Below the pieces are notes generated by a model, which was not told the origin of the DNA, searched no databases, and was given only the letters and a program-made list of their open reading frames with translations. Of a DNA stretch of 33,825 nucleotides, positions 27,271 to 33,825 are shown in pieces (the stretch's first letter is position 1; every line of letters begins with the position of its first letter). This DNA is from an uncultured Ectothiorhodospiraceae bacterium (lineage in GTDB: Bacteria > Pseudomonadota > Gammaproteobacteria > UBA9214). The position numbers and the translations under genes were made by a program. The DNA is taken from assembly GCA_947258845.1 (NCBI GenBank), contig CAMYJZ010000019.1:20595-54419 (forward strand), written 5' to 3'.

Positions 27271-28749
27271 ATGAATCCGAAATCCAGACACTCCCTTGCC
27301 CTGGCGCTGATGTTCGCGGCGCTGGCTTTCCTGCTGGCCTCCTGCGGGGGTGGCGGCGGTTCCGGCGGTACCGCCCAGGCCACCGGTAACGTGGCCCTGC
27401 TGTTGACCGACGCGCCGGCCGACGAGTTCGACAACATCATGGTGACCATCGAAAAGGCGGAGTTGCTGTCAGATGATGACCGGGTAACGGTCATGGACGA
27501 AACCAGGACCTTTGACCTGCTCGAGCTGACCGATGCCCGGGTGTTCGCTATCCGCAACGACGTGCCGGCCGGCACCTACAGCAAGATCCGTCTGACCCTG
27601 TCCAGGCTGGAGCTGATCAAGCGGGACGACGACGGCAACATCATCGAGACCTATGAGCCAAAGCTGCCGGGCAACGGAAAGCTGGACCTGGTGCCGGCGG
27701 AGGATTTCAGGGTCGTGCCCGATGGTTCGCTGGTGATCCAGATCGACATGGACGCAAGCAAGTCCATTCACATCGTCAGTGCCGGCGGTAGCACGAAGTA
27801 CCAGTTCCGGCCGGTGGTGTTCGTGGACATCATCGGCGCTCCGGTCCAGGGCAATCTGGTGCGCTTGCACGGCATAATCCGGGACATCGATGCGGAGGAT
27901 GAGGAATTCGAGCTGTGCACCGGCGAGATCGACATCAACTATGTAGACGATGACCAGCGTGAGTACGACGGCTGCATCGAGGTGGCTGTGGACGAGGGCA
28001 CAGCCATCTTCGATGAGGGCGGTCTGCCCACCGACTTCGGCAACCTGGTTGAAGGTGACGAGGCCACCGTCTACGGCAAGTTCCGTCGCGAAGATGATGA
28101 AGATGATGACGAGGACGGAGATGATGAGGATGAACTGGATGACGGGCACCAGCGGGAGCTGAAGGACCTCGAGCTGGTGGCCAGCGTCATCGAGCTGGGT
28201 GAAGAAGGTACCTTCCTGACCCTGGACGGTGTGGCCCTGTCCGAAGCGGACTCCAGTGACCAGTTCGATATGGAAGTGGAATCCGGCCAGGGCTTTGTCC
28301 CGGATACCGTACTGACGGTGCAGCTGCAGGAGGGCACCAGGATCATCGATCGTCAGGGCAACGAACTGGGTGAGGACGACATCGGATCCGGCGACCTGGT
28401 AGCGGTTGACGGCATACTGGATGTGAACGAGGACGTGCTGTTCGCAGCCCTGGTCGTACTCGATCTCGAAGCACCCGACGAGGTCAGCCTGAGCGGTAGC
28501 GTGGACGAAAACCCGGATGGCGAGTGTGGCCTGTCCATCAATACCGACACAGGCGAGCGCAGTGTGCGGGCCGATAACGCCGATGTGTTCCTGGTGTCCG
28601 CAACCGACCACATCGGCGGCTCCGAGCCCATCGAGGTGACAGACCTCGTGGAAGGCCAGGAGGTGGACGTCTATGGCAGCGAGGCCGGCGACGGTTGCTT
28701 CGAGGCGGATACGATCATCGCCTTCGAACTGGAGCCGGCTCCGCTCTAA
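27271..28749 (+). CDS. DUF4382/DUF5666-type lipoprotein
   Basis: LLASCGGGGGSGG lipobox; GNVALLLTDAPADEFDNIMVTIEKAELLSDD (DUF4382-like); later strands with FDEGGLPTDFGNLVEGDEATVYGKF (DUF5666-like); acidic DDEDDDEDGDDEDELDD tract. Confidence 0.8.
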   Translation: MNPKSRHSLALALMFAALAFLLASCGGGGGSGGTAQATGNVALLLTDAPADEFDNIMVTIEKAELLSDDDRVTVMDETRTFDLLELTDARVFAIRNDVPAGTYSKIRLTLSRLELIKRDDDGNIIETYEPKLPGNGKLDLVPAEDFRVVPDGSLVIQIDMDASKSIHIVSAGGSTKYQFRPVVFVDIIGAPVQGNLVRLHGIIRDIDAEDEEFELCTGEIDINYVDDDQREYDGCIEVAVDEGTAIFDEGGLPTDFGNLVEGDEATVYGKFRREDDEDDDEDGDDEDELDDGHQRELKDLELVASVIELGEEGTFLTLDGVALSEADSSDQFDMEVESGQGFVPDTVLTVQLQEGTRIIDRQGNELGEDDIGSGDLVAVDGILDVNEDVLFAALVVLDLEAPDEVSLSGSVDENPDGECGLSINTDTGERSVRADNADVFLVSATDHIGGSEPIEVTDLVEGQEVDVYGSEAGDGCFEADTIIAFELEPAPL

Positions 28750-29552
28750 CCGCTGCCGGAGAATATTGTACTCTGATACCTTTTTTCGTTGTTTCGTGCT
28801 GCCGGGTCCTGCCGGTAGTACTGCGCCAGCTGCTCGTACACCGCCGGGTACTCGGCGCGCAGCCGGCGCGGCGCCTCGAAGAAATACTCGCTGAAGACGG
28901 CAAAACACTCGGCGGGTGATTCCGCCGCGTAAGCGTCTATCGGCGTCTCCTCGCCGCGCCCGATGCGGGCGTGCAAATCATCATAGGCCTGCGTGAAGGC
29001 CCCGGTCCAGCGCCCGATCGACATGCCGCGATGCAACGGCGGGAACCCGTTCGGCGTGCCGTTACACATGTCCAGCTTGTGCGCGCATTCGTGGATCACC
29101 ACGTTGTAACCCTCCCAGGCGGACTGCGCGTGCACGTCCGACAGCGAGATCACCAGCGGCCCGCGTTCCCAGGCCTCCCCCGCACGCAGGTCGCGTCCGC
29201 GGTGCACGACGCCGACCTCGTCCTCCTGCTCGTGATCGACCAGGAATTCGTCCGGATAGACGATGATGGTGGCCCATTCGTCATAGGCCTCGATCCCGAG
29301 ATTCAGGACCGGGAGGCAGGCATTGATGGCGATGAGCAGCCGGTCCTGCGCTGCCGTCTCTGCGTGACCCGCCGAACTGAAGACCTTCTCGTGCAGGAAA
29401 AGCGACACCAGTCGGCGCAGGCGATCCAGCTCGCCGGCGTCCAGGCCATCACAGGCAGGCACGCGACCAAGCACCTGTGTGAAGGCGTCTTCGGATATCA
29501 GGCCGTCACGCAGGTAACGGTTGCGCCGCCAGCGCCTGTACCAGGCAAGCAT
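28746..29552 (-). CDS. mtfA: MtfA-type zinc-dependent peptidase
   Basis: VVIHECAHKLDMCNGTPNGFPPLHRGM zinc-protease motif; ESPAECFAVFSEYFFEAP; 268 aa. Confidence 0.9.
   Translation of the reverse strand: MLAWYRRWRRNRYLRDGLISEDAFTQVLGRVPACDGLDAGELDRLRRLVSLFLHEKVFSSAGHAETAAQDRLLIAINACLPVLNLGIEAYDEWATIIVYPDEFLVDHEQEDEVGVVHRGRDLRAGEAWERGPLVISLSDVHAQSAWEGYNVVIHECAHKLDMCNGTPNGFPPLHRGMSIGRWTGAFTQAYDDLHARIGRGEETPIDAYAAESPAECFAVFSEYFFEAPRRLRAEYPAVYEQLAQYYRQDPAARNNEKRYQSTIFSGSG
28766..28787. repeat. Degenerate half-copy of the REP-like repeat
   Basis: TTGTACTCTGATACCTTTTTTC compared with TGTGCTCTGACACCCTTTTGTC at about 26955-26976. Confidence 0.5.
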
Positions 29553-29569
29553 GGCAGGACTATCTCACC

Positions 29570-29625
29570 TTAACAGGGACCGGATATACGGCAGCCCCAT
29601 GAAGAATGAGAGGATTCCCTGTTAA
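29570..29625. repeat. Inverted repeat TTAACAGGGA ... TCCCTGTTAA
   Basis: Perfect 10-bp arms at 29570-29579 and 29616-29625 separated by 36 bp, just upstream of mtfA. Confidence 0.6.
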
Positions 29626-29825
29626 ACCACTCATGGCAAGATAATACCAGCCCGCACATACCAGACATGAATCCGCGCCACCATCAAACAAACAGAATGC
29701 CCTGAGATGACATCCCTCTCCCTAAGGTAGAATTCCGGGATGAATGGACGAAAGACTATTGACATATCAATGGCGCCTGATTCCGACGATTCATTCATAT
29801 CGGCTTCCGGTATACAGTGTGCATT

Positions 29826-30884
29826 ATGGCGGGATCTGTAAAAATACTTGCCGCGATCTGGCTGGCGCTGCTCTCGAGTGCCTGCTCGACGCTGGGTTAT
29901 TACTCGCAGTCGGTTAGCGGCCATCTGGACGTCATGCAACGGCGCCAGCCGATTGCAGATCTGCTCGATTCAGGGACAACGCCCCCCGGGCTGAAGGCGC
30001 GGTTATCGACGGCACAGACCATGCGGCGCTTTGCCAGCACCGAACTCGGCTTGCCGGACAATGGCAGTTTTAACCACTATGCCGACCTGGAGAGGCCGTA
30101 TGCCGTGTGGAATGTGTTCGCGGCACCCCGGTTGTCCCTCCAACTGAAAGAGTGGTGTTACCCGTTTGCGGGTTGCGTCACGTATCGCGGCTATTTTTCC
30201 GAAGACAAGGCCCGCGCACAGGCATTGCAGCTGGACAACCTGGGATTCGACACCTATTACGGCGGGGTGGCGGCCTACTCCACGCTGGGCTGGTTCGATG
30301 ACCCGTTACTGAACACAGTGACCGGCTACAGCGACACACGGCTGGCCGGCCTGATCTTTCACGAGCTCGCCCACCAGCAGCTCTATATTCCGGGCGATAC
30401 ACTGTTCAACGAGGGTTTCGCTACTGTTGTAGAGAACGCGGGTGTACGACGCTGGCTCGAGCAGCAGGCTGATCCGGAAAAGACCAGCGACTACGCGGCC
30501 CATCAACGCTACCAGGAGGCATTTCATGCGCTGGTAGCCCGGACCCGTGCCGAGTTGAAGGAAGTCTATGCGAGTGAATTGCCCGACAGTGACAAACTCC
30601 AGCTAAAAAAACATCACCTGGATGCGATGCGCGCCGGGTATGTCCGGCTCCAACAATCCGGTGACATGGATACCCGCTACGATGCCTGGTTTGCCGGGGA
30701 GTTGAACAATGCCCGGCTAGGCGCAGTGAATGCCTACCGGGCCTATGTGCCGCTGTTCGAAGGTTTGCTCGCAGACTCCGGCGGAGATCTGGCTCTGTTT
30801 TACCAACGCGCCGCTGCACTCGGCACCGTACCCGGGCCCCAACGGCTGGCGCGCCTCCGCAAGGCGGGTGCTGCAGCGCATTGA
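29826..30884 (+). CDS. Predicted aminopeptidase lipoprotein (COG4324-like)
   Basis: MAGSVKILAAIWLALLSSACSTLGYYSQSVSGHLDVM; LIFHELAHQQLY HExxH-type motif; ORF track start 29817, in-frame ATG at 29826 preferred. Confidence 0.85.
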   Translation: MAGSVKILAAIWLALLSSACSTLGYYSQSVSGHLDVMQRRQPIADLLDSGTTPPGLKARLSTAQTMRRFASTELGLPDNGSFNHYADLERPYAVWNVFAAPRLSLQLKEWCYPFAGCVTYRGYFSEDKARAQALQLDNLGFDTYYGGVAAYSTLGWFDDPLLNTVTGYSDTRLAGLIFHELAHQQLYIPGDTLFNEGFATVVENAGVRRWLEQQADPEKTSDYAAHQRYQEAFHALVARTRAELKEVYASELPDSDKLQLKKHHLDAMRAGYVRLQQSGDMDTRYDAWFAGELNNARLGAVNAYRAYVPLFEGLLADSGGDLALFYQRAAALGTVPGPQRLARLRKAGAAAH

Positions 30885-30886
30885 AT

Positions 30887-30924
30887 GGTGTCAGAGAACT
30901 TTGTTGTGGCTCTGACATCCTTTT
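30887..30924 (+). terminator. REP-like hairpin doubling as a possible terminator
   Basis: TGTCAGAG (30889-30896) / CTCTGACA (30910-30917) stem followed by TCCTTTTAA, immediately after the aminopeptidase stop. Confidence 0.5.
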
Positions 30925-30933
30925 AATGCACGC

Positions 30934-31296
30934 TTACCAGTGCCAGCCCAGGAAAACGAAACCTGCAAAGAGCGCGCAGAAGCACAGCACGGCTATACCG
31001 AGGCACCAGAAAAACTTCCGCTCGATAGCACGCAATTCTCCATATTCCAGCTCAAACCTCGGCAGGTCGACAATATTCCTGCGATAAAGAAGCTTCAGGG
31101 CAGGATGACCACCATTCCAGTTTCTTGCGACGACATTCAATTCCGACCAGAGTTCAGGACGCTCTTTCTCCAGCCAGTCGGCGATATGGCTGGCTTTTCG
31201 GGTCATCCGGATCTGGCATACATAGGCATAGACGATACAAACACTGGCCAGTACTAGCAGAATCTTTATCTCGGGACTTGGCACAATCGGATGCAA
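30934..31296 (-). CDS. Small membrane protein with two TM segments (possibly UspB-like)
   Basis: 120 aa; hydrophobic segments near both ends (KILLVLASVCIVYAYVC; FFWCLGIAVLCFCALFAGFVFLGW). Confidence 0.5.
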   Translation of the reverse strand: MHPIVPSPEIKILLVLASVCIVYAYVCQIRMTRKASHIADWLEKERPELWSELNVVARNWNGGHPALKLLYRRNIVDLPRFELEYGELRAIERKFFWCLGIAVLCFCALFAGFVFLGWHW

Positions 31297-31419
31297 TTCA
31301 GGAACGGTCAGGGTTCAGCTTGAACCTCGATCTTTAGAATCCAGGCCACCGTCTGATGGATGTGTCATCAACAAAGGGGCTGGAATCATTTTCTGAGTCT
31401 ATTCTTCCAATGCCCGACC

Positions 31420-32232
31420 TTAAAAAACCGACGCGCTCAACTCCTGCACCGCCGTCAGCATCTCCGCGTCATCCGTTAACGCCTCCGCGATGCAACTCCG
31501 GCATGCCACCACAGGATTCACACCATCCTTGACCAGCTTGGCCGCGTGCACCAGTAGCCGCGTACTCGCGCCCTCCTCCAGGCCGCTGCCCTTGAGGTTG
31601 CGGGTCATGTGCGCGAACTTGACCAGCTGGCCGGCGAGGTCGGAGTCAATCCCGGTCTCGTTGACGATGATCTTGGTCTCCATGACCGCAGCCGGATAGT
31701 CGAACTCCAGCGCCACGAAACGCTGGCGGGTGCTCTGCTTGAGGTCCTTGAGCACGCTCTGGTAGCCGGGGTTGTAGGAAATGGCCATGCAGAATTCCGG
31801 GCCGGCCTCGATGATTTCGCCGAGCTTTTCCATCGGCAGCACGCGCCGGTCATCGGCCAGCGGGTGGATCACCACGGTGGTGTCCTTGCGGGCCTCGACG
31901 ATTTCGTCGAGATAGCAGATCGCGCCGCTGCGCACCGCCCGGGCAAGCGGCCCGTCCACCCAGACGGTTTCACCGCCGGTTACCAGGTAGCGCCCGACCA
32001 GATCGGAGGCGGTCAGGTCATCATGACAGGAGACGGTGATCAGGGGCCGTTGCAGGCGCCAGGCCATGTGCTCCATGAAGCGGGTCTTGCCACAGCCGGT
32101 GGGACCCTTGAGCAGCACCGGCAACTGGTTACGGTAGGCGGCCTCGAATACCACCCGTTCGTCCCCAACGGGCTCGTAGTAGGGTTCCTCCTGGATGAAG
32201 AATTCTTCCGGTTTCAGGGTACGGATGCTCAT
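31420..32232 (-). CDS. cbbQ: CbbQ/NirQ/NorQ-family AAA+ ATPase
   Basis: [20 protein letters not shown] Walker [73 protein letters not shown]. Gene symbol is a family-level guess. Confidence 0.85.
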   Translation of the reverse strand: MSIRTLKPEEFFIQEEPYYEPVGDERVVFEAAYRNQLPVLLKGPTGCGKTRFMEHMAWRLQRPLITVSCHDDLTASDLVGRYLVTGGETVWVDGPLARAVRSGAICYLDEIVEARKDTTVVIHPLADDRRVLPMEKLGEIIEAGPEFCMAISYNPGYQSVLKDLKQSTRQRFVALEFDYPAAVMETKIIVNETGIDSDLAGQLVKFAHMTRNLKGSGLEEGASTRLLVHAAKLVKDGVNPVVACRSCIAEALTDDAEMLTAVQELSASVF

Positions 32233-32643
32233 GAAGCTGCAGTTCCACTATTTAACTGATCAGACTGGGAATCTTGCCACAGAGCCGGGGGAGAACACAG
32301 GGTGGGGGTGCCACGAGGGCATTTACCCGGACCGATCGCGCCTGCGAGGCGCTACAGGTTGTCCCTGGGCGGTGTGGGGGGCATCATCCATGATATACAC
32401 GTGATATATAAGGATTCTATTTCTGTATTGTAAATTTCAATAGGCTTCCCCCCCCGCCCATATGGCGCAGATTGGGTAGACAGAGTATTGTTATTGGCCT
32501 ATTTATACGGTTACTCCGCGTAGCATGGCAGCATCCCGCCCGTCATCCCGGGTGGAACCCGCACAGCACGCCGAAACTCACACGTAACCGCCCGGAATAC
32601 AAACAGAAAAGACGCGTAGCAGCGTCCAAGTGGAGGTTCTGCA

Positions 32644-33753
32644 ATGTCGGAGGTTATCGCAACCAACCAGACCATCCTGGTGGTGGGAGGCGGCATCAGC
32701 GGCGTGACGGCCGCGATCGAGGCCGCCGAGTGTGGCAAGCCCGGCAATTACAGCGTGACCCTGAAAAGCGCGCCGCGCTATGTCAACGAGAACTGCACGG
32801 CCTGCGGTGACTGCGAGACCGTCGTGGAGGCGGAGTTCGACAGCGAATACGACTACGGCATGAAGCAGCGCAAGGGCGCCTATATCCCTTTCAACATGGC
32901 CTACCCGCAGCGCTACGTGCTCGACCCGCGCATCATCGGCACCCCCGATGCCGACAAGGCGAAAGCGGCCTGCAGGTACGACGCCATCGACCTCGATATG
33001 CAGGAGAGCGAGACCACTATCACCGTCGGCGCCATCATCTGGGCCACCGGCTGGCAGCCGTACGATGCCGACAAGATCCAGCCCTATGGCCATGACCGTT
33101 ATGACAACGTGATCAGCAGCGTGGAATTCGAACGCATGCTGGACCCCTTCGGGCCCACCGGTGGCAAGATCGTGCGACCAGGCGACGGCCAGGAGGCCAG
33201 GAACGTGGCCTTCATCCAGTGCGCCGGCTCGCGTGACCGCAACCACCTGAAGCACTGTTCGCGTATCTGCTGCATGGCCACGCTGAAGCAGACCACCTAT
33301 CTGCGCGAGAAATTTGCAGATGACTTCAAGGCCAGCGTCTACTACATCGACATCCGCGCCATCGACCGCATCGACGACTTCTACCAGAAGGTGCAGGCAG
33401 ATCCCAACGTCAGCTTCGTGAAATCCAAGGTCGCCAGCATCACCGAGGACAAGCAGAGCGGCAACCCGGTGCTGCACGGCGTCGACACCGAGGGCTATCA
33501 CCGCTACAGCAACCCGCACGACCTGGTCGTGCTGGCCGTGGGCATGGAGCCCAGCGTGCCAAAGGACAGCTTCCCGGTCGATGTTGTCATAAACGACAAC
33601 GGTTTCATCGAGACGGACGAGGCCAACGGCGGTATTTTTGCAGCCGGGTGTTCATCCGACGCCCTGGATGTGAACCGCGCGGTACAGAGCGCGACGGCCA
33701 GTGCATTGCGTGCGATCCAGGTAGTTAACCGGGTCGCTGGAACGGAGGGTTAA
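32644..33753 (+). CDS. qmoA: QmoA/HdrA-like FAD-binding protein, probably carrying an in-frame deletion near the N-terminus
   Basis: ILVVGGGISGVTAAIEAAECGK; PGNYSVTLKSAPRYVNENCTACGDCE; IIWATGWQPYDADKI; FIQCAGSRDRNHLKHCSRICCMATLKQ; good SD (GGAGGT). Confidence 0.85.
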   Translation: MSEVIATNQTILVVGGGISGVTAAIEAAECGKPGNYSVTLKSAPRYVNENCTACGDCETVVEAEFDSEYDYGMKQRKGAYIPFNMAYPQRYVLDPRIIGTPDADKAKAACRYDAIDLDMQESETTITVGAIIWATGWQPYDADKIQPYGHDRYDNVISSVEFERMLDPFGPTGGKIVRPGDGQEARNVAFIQCAGSRDRNHLKHCSRICCMATLKQTTYLREKFADDFKASVYYIDIRAIDRIDDFYQKVQADPNVSFVKSKVASITEDKQSGNPVLHGVDTEGYHRYSNPHDLVVLAVGMEPSVPKDSFPVDVVINDNGFIETDEANGGIFAAGCSSDALDVNRAVQSATASALRAIQVVNRVAGTEG

Positions 33754-33756
33754 ACA

Positions 33757-33825
33757 GTGTCAGACGAAATCAAGACAGGCGCATACATCTGCAAGGGCTG
33801 TGGTCTGGGCGAACGTCTCGACTGC
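33757..33825 (+). CDS. qmoB: Start of QmoB/HdrA-like subunit (GTG start), truncated by window edge
   Basis: Own translation M(V)SDEIKTGAYICKGCGLGERLDC; CxGCGxGE N-terminal motif directly after qmoA. Confidence 0.7.
   Translation, partial: MSDEIKTGAYICKGCGLGERLDC

Noticed and set aside
28071-28140. GATGATGA-rich tract as a microsatellite
   Set aside because: It encodes the acidic Asp/Glu tract of the DUF4382 lipoprotein; explained by protein composition.
27469-28908. 479-aa minus-strand ORF antisense to the DUF4382 gene
   Set aside because: Shadow ORF; overlaps both DUF4382 and mtfA, which have family motifs.
31312-31326. GGTTCA-gct-TGAACC small inverted repeat
   Set aside because: Only a 6-bp stem with no T-tract; likely chance.
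32578-33519. 313-aa minus-strand ORF antisense to qmoA
   Set aside because: Opposite conserved QmoA sequence; V/A/D/G-rich antisense composition.

Overview
The window looks like a beta-1,3-glucan (laminarin-type) utilisation locus of about 24 kb in a probable sulfur-oxidising gammaproteobacterium, followed by unrelated housekeeping and accessory genes and the start of a qmoAB-like cluster. A GntR-HTH/LacI-sensor hybrid regulator sits at the divergence point. The minus-strand arm encodes mainly exported products: a lipoprotein GH16, a lipoprotein GH30, a 1052-aa glycosidase fused to an apparent outer-membrane beta-barrel, a lipoprotein with a carbohydrate-binding-like module, and a PEP/VPLPA-CTERM protein. 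It also carries a GH1 beta-glucosidase and an SSS symporter. The plus-strand arm encodes intracellular and inner-membrane products: GlgC, a GH94/GH149/GH161-like glucan phosphorylase, two GPH-type transporters and two leaderless GH17 enzymes. The most notable observations are: (i) the glycosidase/beta-barrel fusion in a locus with no visible TonB-dependent receptor; (ii) coupling of a putative beta-glucan phosphorylase to ADP-glucose pyrophosphorylase, suggesting direct conversion of glucan to glycogen; (iii) a jelly-roll-like module nested inside the GH16 catalytic domain; (iv) one module family shared by three exported proteins of different architecture; (v) a repeated perfect palindrome TGCTATATAGCA, likely the operator; (vi) a frameshift in selO and a probable in-frame deletion in qmoA. 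All family calls come from reading the translations by eye; no database search was run.
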